64,000 nucleotides of DNA from Dictyobacter formicarum (GCF_016587435.1 NZ_BNJJ01000013.1:62001-126000), one strand, 5' to 3'. Shown: positions 33,255-43,570, counted from the stretch's first letter. Notes: generated by a model not told the origin, from the sequence alone. Translations and numbers: made by a program.

Positions 33255-34265
33255 ATGGTATCTGTTGGTGTTATTGGAAGTGGTGCCTGGGGTACGACAC
33301 TGGCGCTATTGCTGGCTCGTAACGGCATCTCTGCCACAATCTGGGATCACCGGCCAGAGCGGGCCCTTGAAATGCAGCGCGCTAGAGAAAATAGCATGTT
33401 TCTCCCAGGTATACATTTTCCAGAGGCCATACGTGTTACCTCAGATAGCGCGGAAGTGGTGCACCAGAAAGATCTTTTGTTATTAGTGACCCCTTCGCAA
33501 AAATTGCGGGATAATCTGCGCATCCTGGCTCCTCATCTCTCGCCTGAAACGATTCTGGTAAATGCCAGTAAGGGAATTGAGATCAATAGTCTGCAGCGGA
33601 TGACCGAGGTGATCGGGGAAGAAATACCAGGCTCACACCTGCGTATCGCAGCGCTCAGTGGTCCTAATCTGTCTCGTGAGGTGGCCGAAGGGAAGCCAAC
33701 GGCAGCCGTGGTCGCGGCCTATAATCCTGAAGTTGCCAGGACGGTTCAAAATATTATAAACTTTAACACCTTTCGTGTGTATACATCCAACGATGTCATT
33801 GGAGTAGAATTGGGTGGCGCACTCAAAAATATTATTGCCATCGGTGCCGGTTTCAACGATGGGCTGGGCTATGGAGAAAACGCTAAAGCTGCGATCATTA
33901 CGCGTGGCCTGGCTGAGATTTCTCGCCTGGGTGTCGCGGCCGGTGCGAATCCCCTGACCTTTGCTGGCCTGGCAGGTATGGGAGATCTGGTGGGAACCTG
34001 CGCCAGTCCGTTGAGTCGCAACCAACAACTTGGTCGACGCTTAGCCAGTGGCGAGAAACTGGCCGATATCCTTCAATCCACCCATAGCGTAGCAGAAGGA
34101 GTCTCAACAACGCAGGCTGCACTACGGCTAGCAGATCGTTATCATGTAGAGATGCCCATCGCCAAACTTCTGAGTCAGATACTCTTCGAAGACTTAGATC
34201 CGCGTCAAGCTGTACTGGAATTAATGATGCGCGATCCTAAAGGAGAGTTGGAAGGATCCTTTTAA
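33255..34265 (+). CDS. gpsA: Glycerol-3-phosphate dehydrogenase [NAD(P)+]
   Basis: Reduces dihydroxyacetone phosphate to sn-glycerol-3-phosphate for phospholipid synthesis. The start at ATG 33255 is chosen for gaggag upstream and because the family begins at the Rossmann motif; 336 residues. Visible: GVIGSGAWGTTLALLLARNG (residues ~5-24), SGPNLSREVAEGKPTA, catalytic Lys in GGALKNIIAIGAG, and GLAGMGDLVGTC. Full length. The unknown gene at 34291 follows 25 bases later and may be co-transcribed. Confidence 0.95.
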   Translation: MVSVGVIGSGAWGTTLALLLARNGISATIWDHRPERALEMQRARENSMFLPGIHFPEAIRVTSDSAEVVHQKDLLLLVTPSQKLRDNLRILAPHLSPETILVNASKGIEINSLQRMTEVIGEEIPGSHLRIAALSGPNLSREVAEGKPTAAVVAAYNPEVARTVQNIINFNTFRVYTSNDVIGVELGGALKNIIAIGAGFNDGLGYGENAKAAIITRGLAEISRLGVAAGANPLTFAGLAGMGDLVGTCASPLSRNQQLGRRLASGEKLADILQSTHSVAEGVSTTQAALRLADRYHVEMPIAKLLSQILFEDLDPRQAVLELMMRDPKGELEGSF

Positions 34266-34290
34266 GCATTATTTAAAGAAGAGAAAGAGT

Positions 34291-34935
34291 ATGTCACAAG
34301 CACAAATACAAACTTTTGCTTCCTGTACCCAGGCCACGTTCCCTGCTGTATTACAGCGTTTTCAACATGCGCTTCGGCTCCTTGGCAGTAATGATCAACA
34401 GGTGTTGTCCTGGATAACAGATATCACCTGGCCCAGGAATGATAATGATGCCTTTGGCGATATTTATGCCGCCCCCCTACGCCTGGCGCCGCCCGCCGCG
34501 CCAACGATTGAGTGCGCTGGCATAGAGGTTTCGCTCTATACGCAACCAGCTATTCCTAGTCTGGAAGAATTACCATCCTGGATTGGTTTTAATCTTTTGA
34601 TTGAGAGCGAACAGTTACAGGAAGATATTCCCGCCCCCTATACGCGAGAAGCAGGGGAAAGCATCTGGAGCATCCTGCAAATACTGGCCAGAGACTTTAC
34701 AGAAGTGGGGGCATATTTTACCAATGAGTGGCAGGAAAATCAGGTCTGGCGAGCCATTGTAGAAACGGCGGGTGATCCCTGGGTCTTTGATCTGGGTATT
34801 TTTCCACGTAAGCTGGCCACACACTTTGAAATGGTGCCAGCTGGCTTTAAGGGAACCTTGACCGACGCTGGTTTTGGCTTTGCCCAGCTTAATCGCTGGC
34901 AGCAATTGCCCTGGGAACAAACGGCCAATTCATAG
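34291..34935 (+). CDS. Unrecognised 214-residue cytosolic protein
   Basis: Starts at ATG 34291 behind agagaaagag; 214 residues with no signal peptide, membrane helix or motif that I recognise. It is rich in aromatic residues and Pro (AAPLRLAPPAAPTIEC, TNEWQENQVWRAIVE, DPWVFDLGIFPRKLATHFEM), giving the look of a compact alpha/beta protein. Position 25 bases after gpsA suggests an operon, but there is no functional link I can name. Codon use matches its neighbours, so a real gene is likely. Confidence 0.7.
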   Translation: MSQAQIQTFASCTQATFPAVLQRFQHALRLLGSNDQQVLSWITDITWPRNDNDAFGDIYAAPLRLAPPAAPTIECAGIEVSLYTQPAIPSLEELPSWIGFNLLIESEQLQEDIPAPYTREAGESIWSILQILARDFTEVGAYFTNEWQENQVWRAIVETAGDPWVFDLGIFPRKLATHFEMVPAGFKGTLTDAGFGFAQLNRWQQLPWEQTANS

Positions 34936-35314
34936 CGTCAGGAGTAAAGCAGGACGCAACCAAAACTGCTATCCGGCTTCTCACTAGTTACTATATGATA
35001 TACTTGAGTATCCGATTTTTACGTCCACTCATGACCAGGAGAACAGCGCGCACAACAAAACACTTCAGCAATTAGTTAATTTTTAGGGGTTGCTTTTTGT
35101 CGAGTACCCTTTGAACGTGGCCAGGACATCTAAAACCAGAAGGCGAACCTATTATTTTGATTTTATTACGTGGTTTCTTTCAACAAAACGTGGTCAACGT
35201 TCCGATCGTAGAATTAAATGGAGAGGATCGAAGGTACGCGGGCAACCTTTACTTCTCTGTCGCACCCATTCACGTACAATCAAGAGCTTGAGAACTTTTA
35301 AAGGAGACAGACAT
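34936..35314. other. Intergenic region ahead of the single-domain response regulator
   Basis: About 380 bases. An open frame continues upstream of the response regulator to a TTG at 35090, but that stretch is basic, low-quality sequence without homology features, so I treat it as untranslated. No long hairpin is present. Confidence 0.45.
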
Positions 35315-35692
35315 ATGGGACATCACATCCTGGTTGTTGATGATGATGAGGGAATAACCGAGGTCGTACAAATTGTACTGGAGGGCGAGGGATACGTTGT
35401 GCGTACCGCGACCAATAAGGATGAATTACAGAATATCATCAATGATTTGCCCGACCTTATTTTATTAGATGTGCTTTTATCAGGAGATGATGGTCGCGAG
35501 ATCTGCAGAAAACTTAAGAGTGATGGGGCTACCAAACATATTCCCGTTATTATGCTCTCAGCACATTCAGATGCCAGTAAAGTGGCCGATGCAGGCGGAG
35601 CCGATGATTTCCTGGAAAAGCCTTTTGATGTTGATGTGCTAATTGAGATCGTGGCCAGGCATCTTTCTTCTTCGCAGCATGTGCCTAATTAA
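35315..35692 (+). CDS. Single-domain response regulator (CheY-like)
   Basis: 125 residues consisting only of a receiver domain: acidic pocket D9-D10-D11, phospho-acceptor D52 (LILLDVLLSG), Ser in VIMLSAHSD and Lys in FLEKPFD. The start at ATG 35315 has a strong aaaggag. No output domain, so it acts by protein contact or in a phosphorelay; no kinase gene is adjacent. Stands alone between gaps, followed by element J hairpins. Confidence 0.9.
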   Translation: MGHHILVVDDDEGITEVVQIVLEGEGYVVRTATNKDELQNIINDLPDLILLDVLLSGDDGREICRKLKSDGATKHIPVIMLSAHSDASKVADAGGADDFLEKPFDVDVLIEIVARHLSSSQHVPN

Positions 35693-35760
35693 GGCGTTTT
35701 TTCTTATCCTCCCTTTGTGGGCGGGCGCATACGCCCGAGCTCATTTTTATTGTGGTTTTT

Positions 35761-35856
35761 GTGCCTTCGGCCCCTGACGATTTGCGCCTTCGGCGCTCAA
35801 AAAGATTTAGAGTGGGTTGCGAAGTGCGCCGAGCGCACTTCGCAACCCACTCTAAA
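35761..35856. repeat. Conserved box (inverted) plus 24-bp-arm hairpin, element J
   Basis: 35761-35802 is the box in reverse: on the minus strand ttttgagcgccgaaggcgc, then cgtcaggggccgaaggcac. A perfect hairpin follows with arms 35806-35829 and 35833-35856 and loop cga. Bases 35784-35859 are identical over 76 bp to 39203-39278. A small gggcgcatacgccc hairpin lies just before (35723-35736). Confidence 0.9.
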
Positions 35857-35885
35857 GAACGGTGCAGACGCGCCTGCACCACTGA

Positions 35886-35927
35886 ATTAGAATAGCTCGG
35901 GCGCGGATGCGCCTGAGCTATTCTAAT
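35886..35927. terminator. Hairpin overlapping the gcvPB stop codon
   Basis: Arms 35886-35904 and 35909-35927 match at 18 of 19 positions with a 4-base loop and overlap the last codons of gcvPB on the minus strand. A further small hairpin ggtgcag-acgcgc-ctgcacc is at 35861-35880. Together they probably end the gcv transcript. Confidence 0.7.
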
Positions 35928-37407
35928 GGGTTACTTCCTGGCCGGGATGCCAGCGTAGGTTGGGCTTGCGGGCCGCCAGGGCCTGGTCGAGGCGACCAAT
36001 CACGGTTGTATGGGGGGCCGTCTTCACCAGTTCAGGATTGGTACGGGCCTCCTCAGCGATCTGGTGCATCACGCTTACAAAGTAGTCTAGCGATTCCTTT
36101 GTCTCGGTCTCCGTTGGCTCGATCATCATAGCTTCTGGTACGATCAAAGGGAAGTAGATTGTTGGAGCATACATGCCATAGTCCAGCAGGCGTTTGGCGA
36201 TATCGGTTGCCGTCACACCATGCTCTTCCTTTTGCTTGCGCGCAGTAGCCACAAACTCATGCTGGCAGGTCAGCGGATAAGCAATCTCATAGTCGGAGGC
36301 AAGCTCCTGACGCAGATAGTTGGCATTGAGAATAGCGCTTTCAGAAACATGGCGCAAACCATCGGGACCATTAAAGCGAATATAAGTGTAGGCCCGTACC
36401 AGCACGCCAAAGTTGCCCAGGTTGGCGCGTACCTTGCCAATGGACTGTGGTCCAGCCTCTTCCCAGTAGTAGCCCTCTGCATTCTTGGCGGGCAAAGGTC
36501 CAGGCAGGAATGGTACCAGATGGGATTTCACACCGATCGGGCCTGCTCCGGGTCCACCACCACCGTGAGGCGTGCTACAGGTCTTGTGCAGGTTAAAGTG
36601 GACCACGTCAAAGCCCATATCACCGGGACGAGTAATGCCGAGTACGGCGTTAGCATTGGCCCCATCATAGTAGAGCTGTCCGCCAACCTTGTGGATCATG
36701 CGGCCAATTTGCGCGATATTGGCGTCAAACAACCCCAACGTATTAGGATTGGTCAGCATAATGGCTGCGACGTTATCGCCATGGGCATCCAGCAGGGTCT
36801 TCAGGTGATCCATGTCGATGCCGCCGGTCCGATCATCGCTTTTAACTTCAACCGCTTTATAATTGGCCAGGGTAGCGCTGGCTGGATTGGTGCCGTGAGC
36901 GTTATCAGGGATCAACACCAGATTGCGGTGACCCTGTCCCTTACTTTGATGATATGCTTTGATCAGCATTAATCCAGTTAACTCGCCATGAGCCCCCGCC
37001 GAAGGCTGCAGGGTAACACGAGCCATACTGGAAATCTCTGCCAGGTAGCGCTCAAGCTCATACATTAATTGGATCGCGCCCTGCACCGTCTTGACGGGCT
37101 GCAAAGGATGGATATGCGCAAAACCTGGGAGCGCAGCCATATCCTCATTCAGCTTGGGATTATATTTCATAGTGCAGGAGCCAAGCGGATAGAAACCTGT
37201 ATCGACTCCGAAGTTACGTTGCGAGAGATGGGTATAGTGGCGCACAACCTCTATCTCACTGACCTCTGGCAAGGCTGCTGGCTCCTCACGCAATAGGGAG
37301 GAGGGGACCAGGCTATCCAACGGCTCGACTGGCACATCCATGCTCGGCATGGTGGCTCCGCGCCTGCCCGGGGCGCCCTTTTCAAAAATTAATGACTCTA
37401 CGCTCAT
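35923..37407 (-). CDS. gcvPB: Glycine dehydrogenase (decarboxylating) subunit 2
   Basis: PLP-containing half of the split P-protein of the glycine cleavage system; decarboxylates glycine and passes the aminomethyl group to the lipoyl arm of GcvH. 494 residues with PLP lysine K275 in [31 protein letters not shown] and [15 protein letters not shown]. Its start overlaps the end of gcvPA by 4 bases. The two-gene form is typical of Firmicutes, Thermotoga and Chloroflexota. The final ~35 residues after [10 protein letters not shown] are a normal tail. Confidence 0.96.
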   Translation of the reverse strand: MSVESLIFEKGAPGRRGATMPSMDVPVEPLDSLVPSSLLREEPAALPEVSEIEVVRHYTHLSQRNFGVDTGFYPLGSCTMKYNPKLNEDMAALPGFAHIHPLQPVKTVQGAIQLMYELERYLAEISSMARVTLQPSAGAHGELTGLMLIKAYHQSKGQGHRNLVLIPDNAHGTNPASATLANYKAVEVKSDDRTGGIDMDHLKTLLDAHGDNVAAIMLTNPNTLGLFDANIAQIGRMIHKVGGQLYYDGANANAVLGITRPGDMGFDVVHFNLHKTCSTPHGGGGPGAGPIGVKSHLVPFLPGPLPAKNAEGYYWEEAGPQSIGKVRANLGNFGVLVRAYTYIRFNGPDGLRHVSESAILNANYLRQELASDYEIAYPLTCQHEFVATARKQKEEHGVTATDIAKRLLDYGMYAPTIYFPLIVPEAMMIEPTETETKESLDYFVSVMHQIAEEARTNPELVKTAPHTTVIGRLDQALAARKPNLRWHPGQEVTH

Positions 37408-38756
37408 GCCTGCACCTCTTTCAGCACACTGACCAGGGTATCGATATCCTCTTTTGTACGCGTCTCTGTTACACAGAAGAGCATATAATTGTCCATGCCT
37501 GAGTAGCTCTCAGCCAGCGGATAACCGCCGATGATACCGGCCTGCTCAAACAATTGCTCCATCCTGCTGGTAGAGACCGGGCACTTGATAACAAATTCAT
37601 CAAAGAAGGGACCACTGAAGGCTGCTTCAAATCCTGAGAGAGCTGTAATCTGGCGGAAGGCATAGTGGGCTTTCTGCAGGCAGAGCTGGCCCAACTCCTG
37701 GAAGCCCTGTTTGCCAATGGCGGCCAGGAAAATGGTTGCTCCTACGGCCAGCAAGGATTGATTGGTACAGATGTTGGAGGTAGCACGATCGCGTCGAATG
37801 TGCTGCTCACGCGTCTGTAGCGTCAGCACATAACCAGTCTGCTTGTTTTCGCCTTCTTCAATGGTCTGTCCTACCAAACGGCCCGGAAGGAGGCGCATAA
37901 ATTTCTGCTTGGCAGCCATAAAGCCGAGAGCCGGGGCACCATAGCTCATGTTGTTACCCAGACTCATCATCTCACCTACCGCTATATCAGCATTGTAAGC
38001 TCCTGGAGGGGCGATCACCCCCAATGAGGCTGGTTCGGTAATCACCGACACAAACAACGTTTTTCCTTGATGCGCAATCGGTTCAATGGCACGCACATCC
38101 TCAACACAACCAAAGAAATTGGGTTGCTGAACGACAACCGCGGCCGTGTTTTTGTCGACCGCCGCCTTAAGGTCCGTCAGGGAGGTCACACCATTTTCCA
38201 GGCCAACTTCTTTAACGCTAAAGCCACGCGCAAAAGCATACGTGTGCAGCACCCGGCGATACTGGGGATCCACGCCTGCCGAGATCACAATTTCGCCACG
38301 GCCACCAGGACCCAGCGCCATCAAAGACGCTTCGACCAGTGCCGTTGAACCATCATACAGTGATGCGTTAGCAATATCCAGGCCCGTGATCTGGCACACC
38401 ATGGTCTGAAATTCATAGATAGCCTGTAACATACCCTGGCTTACTTCTGGCTGATAGGGAGTATACGAGGTCACGAATTCAGAACGGTTCTGTAAATGGG
38501 GCACAACACTAGGAATAGCACGATCATAGGTACCGGCACCGAGAAAAGAGATGGTTGTATCCAGGCTTTTATTTCTGGCTGCCATCCGACTCATCAGGCG
38601 CTTCAGGTCCGGCTCAGGCAGCGCAGGCGGCAGGTCAAGAGCATCGTTCAAGCGCACCTCAGAAGGCACGGGCGTCAATAAATCTTCTAGCGAAGAAAGG
38701 CCCAGGCGCTCCAGCATAGCCTGCTGCTCTTCTTGCGTATTTGGCACATAGCTCAT
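37404..38756 (-). CDS. gcvPA: Glycine dehydrogenase (decarboxylating) subunit 1
   Basis: Partner subunit of GcvPB, structurally similar but without the PLP lysine. 450 residues: [56 protein letters not shown] and [14 protein letters not shown] are diagnostic. gggagag precedes the ATG. Although it belongs to the gcv operon, a 575-base gap full of repeats separates it from gcvH upstream, which may uncouple its expression. Confidence 0.96.
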   Translation of the reverse strand: MSYVPNTQEEQQAMLERLGLSSLEDLLTPVPSEVRLNDALDLPPALPEPDLKRLMSRMAARNKSLDTTISFLGAGTYDRAIPSVVPHLQNRSEFVTSYTPYQPEVSQGMLQAIYEFQTMVCQITGLDIANASLYDGSTALVEASLMALGPGGRGEIVISAGVDPQYRRVLHTYAFARGFSVKEVGLENGVTSLTDLKAAVDKNTAAVVVQQPNFFGCVEDVRAIEPIAHQGKTLFVSVITEPASLGVIAPPGAYNADIAVGEMMSLGNNMSYGAPALGFMAAKQKFMRLLPGRLVGQTIEEGENKQTGYVLTLQTREQHIRRDRATSNICTNQSLLAVGATIFLAAIGKQGFQELGQLCLQKAHYAFRQITALSGFEAAFSGPFFDEFVIKCPVSTSRMEQLFEQAGIIGGYPLAESYSGMDNYMLFCVTETRTKEDIDTLVSVLKEVQA

Positions 38757-39331
38757 TCAGTGAACTCTCCCTTGGGTTTAGAAGCTCCCCGGACTCTGGC
38801 TTCTTCTTTAATGATGCGCAAGGGGAGCCACTACGATATAACCAAAGTAGCATAATAAATAAGGTGCCTCACATTCTTGTACTACGATGGAATTTTTGAG
38901 TACCTCTTGCGGCAAACCTGTTGACTAATATCAGAGGAAAACAACACAAGTGAGTAGAAAGAATATCCACGTATGGCATCGCTATACATCGAAGCCCAGA
39001 GAACGAAGCACATTTATATGCTAATTATGTTCTTTCAATGGTTGCTACTATTATAGCGCATACACGTGCTACATATCCAAAAACATATAGAGAAATAGGA
39101 ATGTTATGGAAACTTTGCCCATAAAAAGGCAGGGGTGCATGCGCCCCTGCCTTTTTATGGGCAAAGGTGCTCTTTCGAGAGCATTTGAAAAGCATGCGGT
39201 TCGCGCCTTCGGCGCTCAAAAAGATTTAGAGTGGGTTGCGAAGTGCGCCGAGCGCACTTCGCAACCCACTCTAAAGAAAGTCGCGGGCGCGTATGCGCCC
39301 GCCCACAAGGGGCGCTGACGCCCATATCTTT
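38757..39331. repeat. Repeat-filled gap inside the gcv operon, element K
   Basis: Contains a 26-bp-arm hairpin (39113-39138 and 39141-39166, one mismatch), then the box cgcgccttcggcgctcaaaa (39203-39222, inverse orientation) and a perfect 24-bp-arm hairpin (39225-39275). Bases 39203-39278 are identical to 35784-35859. A small gcgggcgcgtatgcgcccgc hairpin and ggggcgctgacgccc follow at 39283-39324, close to the gcvH stop. The left half (38757-39100) shows no gene and no repeat. Confidence 0.88.
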
Positions 39332-39727
39332 TTAACGGACCTGTAAATATTGGAGATATTGATTTACGTCCATCAAAGCATCAACCTGGGATGGGTCAGA
39401 AAGTTTGACTCTCAACATCCAACCGCTCTCGTAGGGATAGTCATTAATATTTTCAGGATGATCTTTCAGATCTTCGTTGGCGCTGATAATATCGCCGCTC
39501 ACAGGTAAGACCAGTTCTGAGGTAGCTTTGACCGACTCGATATCGCCAAATTTCTCCTCTGCAGCAAAATGCTGGCCACCCCCCCAGGGTAGCTCAATAT
39601 AGACAATATCGCCAAGCTGGTCCTGGGCATAATCAGTAATGCCGATTACTGCCTCGTCGCCCTCCACACGTATCCATTCATCAGTTTTACTATATTTTAG
39701 ATCAGCAGGATGATTCAGGCTAGCCAT
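39332..39727 (-). CDS. gcvH: Glycine cleavage system H protein
   Basis: Lipoyl carrier that shuttles the aminomethyl group between P, T and L proteins. 131 residues with the lipoylated lysine K67 in DIESVKATSEL and the usual WIRVEGDEAVIGITDYAQ opening. aaagggaga ribosome site. Lies 85 bases after gcvT. No L-protein (dihydrolipoamide dehydrogenase) is in the window. Confidence 0.97.
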   Translation of the reverse strand: MASLNHPADLKYSKTDEWIRVEGDEAVIGITDYAQDQLGDIVYIELPWGGGQHFAAEEKFGDIESVKATSELVLPVSGDIISANEDLKDHPENINDYPYESGWMLRVKLSDPSQVDALMDVNQYLQYLQVR

Positions 39728-39812
39728 CGTTTGTTTCTCCCTTTCTCAGGACGGTTAGTGCTTGATTGAGTGTGTGAGTGAATGAGTGTGTCGACCACTC
39801 GGATGTATGCTT

Positions 39813-40931
39813 TTATTTTCGCTTATAAAAGGGCAAGGCCACAATCTGAGCAGGAATACGTTTGCCACGGATCTCTACAAAGATAGAGGTTCCGGGGATG
39901 GCGTAAGCGGCATCTACATATCCCATACCAATATTTTTCTGGACGGTTGGACCGGGGGCTCCACTGGTAAGGCGACCAATCTGTTGCTCACCTGCATAGA
40001 GGGCGTAGCCGCCGCGTGGGACGCCGCGTTCCAGCAATTGAATGCCGACCAGCAGACGCTTTGGACCTTGCTCTTTGACCCGTTGTAAGGCTTCGCTACC
40101 GATGAACGCCCCCTTAGCCAGTTTGACCGTCCAGCCCAGGCGAGCTTCCAATGGATTGGTCTGCTCATCCAGTTCGTGGCCATACAGACACAATCCGGCT
40201 TCCAGTCGCAAGGTATCACGCGCACCCAGACCCGCTGGCAGCAATCCCTGCGGCTGGCCGGCCGCCAGAATGCTATCCCATAACCGGACCACGTCGGCCG
40301 AGGCACAATAGAGCTCAAAGCCATCTTCGCCAGTGTAGCCTGTACGCGAGATCAGGCAATGGATGCCTGCCACCTCGCCGGGAGCAAAGCGGTAATAGCC
40401 TATTCCCTTTACATCAATTTCGGTCAATGGCTGCAAAATCTCTGGCGCCAGCGGACCCTGCAAAGCGATCAAGGCTGTGGTATCCGATTGATTTGACAGC
40501 GAAACGTGCTGGAACTGCTTTGCCTGTTCTTGCACCCAGGCAAAATCTTTGTCGATGTTGGCCGCATTGACGACCAGCATGTAGTGATTCTCCGCCAGGT
40601 GATAGATGAGCAGGTCATCTATCACATTGCCATTAGCCAGACACAACTGTGTATAGAGAGCCTGCTGAACTGCCAGGCGTGAGACATCGTTTGGCACAAG
40701 ATACTGCAAAAAGGGGAGCGCATCCTGTCCTTCTACTTTAAACTCACCCATATGGCTTACATCAAAGAGTCCTGCCCTGGTGCGAACTGCCTGGTGCTCA
40801 TCCAGGATTCCACTATACTGTACCGGCATCTCCCAACCACCGAACTCCACCAGGCGCGCTCCCAGGACGCGATGTCGCTCATAAAGAGGGGTTCGTTTAA
40901 GTTGTAAGACGGCGTTGTCATTCGTTGTCAT
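39813..40931 (-). CDS. gcvT: Glycine cleavage system T protein (aminomethyltransferase)
   Basis: Transfers the one-carbon unit from GcvH to tetrahydrofolate, releasing ammonia. 372 residues from ATG 40931 (ggag 9 bases upstream; a TTG at 40937 is less likely). Visible: [20 protein letters not shown], the catalytic Asp region in [42 protein letters not shown]. First gene of the gcv run; a promoter lies at 41030-41058. I looked for a glycine riboswitch in the 150-base leader and saw none. Confidence 0.96.
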   Translation of the reverse strand: MTTNDNAVLQLKRTPLYERHRVLGARLVEFGGWEMPVQYSGILDEHQAVRTRAGLFDVSHMGEFKVEGQDALPFLQYLVPNDVSRLAVQQALYTQLCLANGNVIDDLLIYHLAENHYMLVVNAANIDKDFAWVQEQAKQFQHVSLSNQSDTTALIALQGPLAPEILQPLTEIDVKGIGYYRFAPGEVAGIHCLISRTGYTGEDGFELYCASADVVRLWDSILAAGQPQGLLPAGLGARDTLRLEAGLCLYGHELDEQTNPLEARLGWTVKLAKGAFIGSEALQRVKEQGPKRLLVGIQLLERGVPRGGYALYAGEQQIGRLTSGAPGPTVQKNIGMGYVDAAYAIPGTSIFVEIRGKRIPAQIVALPFYKRK

Positions 40932-41029
40932 TCCCAAATACTCCAGTACGTTTCAATGGACATAGCTGCTTTAGCTTGCGCCTCCAAGCAGCGCTTGATG
41001 CGAAAGCAGAAAATAACTTGTACCTGTCC

Positions 41030-41058
41030 ACTATATCAGATTTTTTGGGGGATCACAA
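41030..41058 (-). promoter_or_regulatory. Promoter of the gcv operon
   Basis: On the minus strand TTGTGA (41058-41053), 17-base spacer, TATAGT (41035-41030), about 99 bases before the gcvT start. Confidence 0.6.
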
Positions 41059-41080
41059 TAAAGCTGAGAAATGAGCAATG

Positions 41081-42466
41081 TTAAGGCGCGGTTTGATGAG
41101 TTACTGCCAGCTGCGCCATTAGAGGGACCAGATTAGAGACAATAGGAGTTCCCAGACCCGTGGTGGCATCCCACCCGGGAGCGGCCTTATATCCATGCAG
41201 CATAACAATAGTATTGTTAGCGGATTTCAGATTAACTGCGTTATCCCCGTCGACGATATCATGGAACGCACTCTGATACCAGACGGGCGTACTTCCAATC
41301 TGATACAGCAGTGGATTGATAAAACCTAATCGTTGATTGGCATATTGATCCGCTATCGCCACAATGGCCGCCCACTGAGGCGTACCGGCGCTGGTACCAC
41401 CAAAGCTATACATGCCACCGGGACCATGATCGCCATCAGACCAGACCACGACTACACCGTGATTGGTTGAACTATTATAGGCAACATCTGGCACGCCACG
41501 CTTCTCACCAATGGCCGTGATGTGGTCTTGATAAGCAGGTTTTTGATAGACAGCACTGAAACCGCCACCACTGGCAGATCTAACGGCAGGGTCGCTCCAA
41601 ACCGTCTCGCTCTGGTAGGTGCCCATCTTTACATCAGCATTCAGGGTAGTGCCACCTACGCCAGTGACCAGCGGATCAGAAACTGGGATCGAGGCAGCCT
41701 CATTCCAGGACTTGTTATCGCAGGTCGGTTCGCCAGTTCCACTATCGCCTGACGAGGACAGCAATGTTATGCCACTCCTGGTTGCCTTCTCAAAAGCTTC
41801 ATGCCAGGCTTTTAAAACGTCCGCCGTTGCACAATCTTCGCTCTCACCAAAGCTCATCGAAATAACGTCGCCTAAATCATGATCAATCGTATAATTTAAA
41901 ACGCGAATCAAATCTGGATCATTCTCGCTTTTCGACTCGACCAGCGTGATGGAGGCATCTGGAGCCATCGCATGGGCCCATTCGACATCCAACGAGATTT
42001 CGGCGGCCCAGGTCTGCTGGGTTGTATCATGACTATCCCAGGCTGGCAGAGTATCCGGGGCAATGATCTGTAATGATAGCGGCGGCAGGCCAAAACGCGC
42101 ATCAAAATCACCAACGTCATCACGCAGGTGCGGCGCCTGGTAGGCATCGATAATAACAATAGTGCGTCCCTTACCAGTAAAGCCATTCGCAAGTAACGGA
42201 GCAATACTATAGGCAGTGCGCACCTGGTCCACACCATAGCAATATTTATTAACCTCACTGGATTTACAGTTATAAGCCAGTGGCCCATCTACCCGACCAA
42301 GGTAGCGATGGAAGGGAGAAACAGTAACGAAATGGGGAATTACGTTCCCCACCACGGCATAAGTAGCGGCCCCCGAGGAGAAAAGTAGAGCCATCACAAG
42401 GTTTAGTCCGAGCACATAAAACCAGACTCCACATGGAAAACGACGAGGTATATTGAGTAGCTGCAT
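41081..42466 (-). CDS. Sedolisin-family (S53) serine-carboxyl peptidase without a large pro-domain
   Basis: Secreted acid protease. From ATG 42466 (agaagga upstream) it has 461 residues; a longer frame to 42589 lacks support. Signal peptide or anchor around residues 14-36 (FYVLGLNLVMALLF), then the catalytic domain: Glu and Asp in EISLDVEWAHAMAP, oxyanion Asp in SSSGDSGTG, nucleophile Ser in GGTSAGTPQWAA, and the calcium site DIVDGDN...GWDATTGLGTP. All catalytic residues are present. Sedolisins normally carry an N-terminal Pro-kumamolisin pro-domain of ~170-200 residues; here only ~60 residues precede the catalytic domain. Single-gene unit. Confidence 0.9.
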   Translation of the reverse strand: MQLLNIPRRFPCGVWFYVLGLNLVMALLFSSGAATYAVVGNVIPHFVTVSPFHRYLGRVDGPLAYNCKSSEVNKYCYGVDQVRTAYSIAPLLANGFTGKGRTIVIIDAYQAPHLRDDVGDFDARFGLPPLSLQIIAPDTLPAWDSHDTTQQTWAAEISLDVEWAHAMAPDASITLVESKSENDPDLIRVLNYTIDHDLGDVISMSFGESEDCATADVLKAWHEAFEKATRSGITLLSSSGDSGTGEPTCDNKSWNEAASIPVSDPLVTGVGGTTLNADVKMGTYQSETVWSDPAVRSASGGGFSAVYQKPAYQDHITAIGEKRGVPDVAYNSSTNHGVVVVWSDGDHGPGGMYSFGGTSAGTPQWAAIVAIADQYANQRLGFINPLLYQIGSTPVWYQSAFHDIVDGDNAVNLKSANNTIVMLHGYKAAPGWDATTGLGTPIVSNLVPLMAQLAVTHQTAP

Positions 42467-42615
42467 CAGAATAATATCCTTCTGGCATTGTTTTCTTTCA
42501 CACGACCACCACCAGCAACGGAATATGCCATTCGAAAATGCTAGGTGTGTAGCTACTCTGAGTATAGTAGAGAAAACAACACACCACATTCTATTTAAGG
42601 ATATCTTCGCGCTAT

Positions 42616-43500
42616 CTATGAGATATGACGACGCTGCTCAACCTGGGAGAGTGTGGGAATGCCACTAATGCCAGTTCGTTCGATTGAAAAAGCGGCCACG
42701 CAATTAGCAAAATCAACGGCCTGCGCGGGATCGCGATGGCGATAGAGATGCGTCAGAAAAGCGGCCGCAAAGACATCGCCCGCTCCTGTAGGATCAACTT
42801 CATGCGCGCTATAGGCAGGAAAACGCTGAGGCTGACCCTGTTGGAATAAGGTTGCCCCATGGCGACCATCGGTCGCCACCAGCAACGGCACAAATGTACT
42901 CCAGTGGGCCAGTAAACGATCCGCCTCACTACGATTGCCCGAGGCAAAGGGCAACAGATCATCGTGGCTGAGAATCAATACATCCAGGGAGGGCAAAATC
43001 TTTTCCGCTTCTTGCCAGGGCGTTGGCCAGACACGACCATCGGCGTCCCAGCGCCTTAGCCAGCCCTGAGGAGTAGCGGCCAGCAACGTACCTGGACGAC
43101 GAGGAAAGTGGGTCACCATATCAGGTCGCAGCTCCTGGGTCAGAGGACCAAAGAGAACGATGCCCGCGCTATTGCGCCAGTCGAGGGGAATATCGGCTTC
43201 GGTAATATCTACGCCTCGCCCATAGAGGTACTGGGTCCGAAAACCTTCATGGTAGCGATTAGCAAACGTGGTCGTTTGAGGAGAAGGGCATACCTGTAAT
43301 GCAATCTCCGGCAAAACTGTCGGTAGAAGCTGAGCCACCTCAGCGTCTGCACACGTCACGATCGCCGCAGCCAATCCCAAATGATAGGCGGTCTGGGCAG
43401 CGAAAGTAACGGTTCCTCCAAGAACAAAGGAACCATCGACCTGCACATCTCGTGTGACATGGCCGAGCGTTAAAAAATCAGGTTGTCGAGACACAGACAA
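42616..43500 (-). CDS. PfkB-family carbohydrate kinase
   Basis: ATP-dependent kinase of the ribokinase superfamily; substrate not determinable. 294 residues: FLTLGHVTRDVQVDGSFVLGGTV opening, anion-hole motif DPTGAGDVFAAAFLTHL near residue 235 with the catalytic Asp in GAGD, and a shortened lid region compared with ribokinase (~305-310). The first codon is a TTG at 43500; GTG 43494 is an alternative, with aggatg at a better distance. Isolated between the peptidase and jag with no sugar genes beside it. Confidence 0.88.
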   Translation of the reverse strand: MSVSRQPDFLTLGHVTRDVQVDGSFVLGGTVTFAAQTAYHLGLAAAIVTCADAEVAQLLPTVLPEIALQVCPSPQTTTFANRYHEGFRTQYLYGRGVDITEADIPLDWRNSAGIVLFGPLTQELRPDMVTHFPRRPGTLLAATPQGWLRRWDADGRVWPTPWQEAEKILPSLDVLILSHDDLLPFASGNRSEADRLLAHWSTFVPLLVATDGRHGATLFQQGQPQRFPAYSAHEVDPTGAGDVFAAAFLTHLYRHRDPAQAVDFANCVAAFSIERTGISGIPTLSQVEQRRHIS

Positions 43501-43570
43501 TCATCCTCAAAATTTGTACTCAGAGGTGCAAGCTCCGAACCTATGGTGGCGGGGTCGCTCGTCAAGGGTT

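Noticed and set aside
35090..35314. N-terminal extension of the single-domain response regulator
   Set aside because: The strong aaaggag and ATG at 35315 begin exactly at the receiver fold; the upstream frame starts at a TTG without a ribosome site.
40932..41080. Glycine riboswitch ahead of gcvT
   Set aside because: The leader lacks the conserved GGAGAG-type aptamer cores and tandem structure; only a promoter-like pair is visible.
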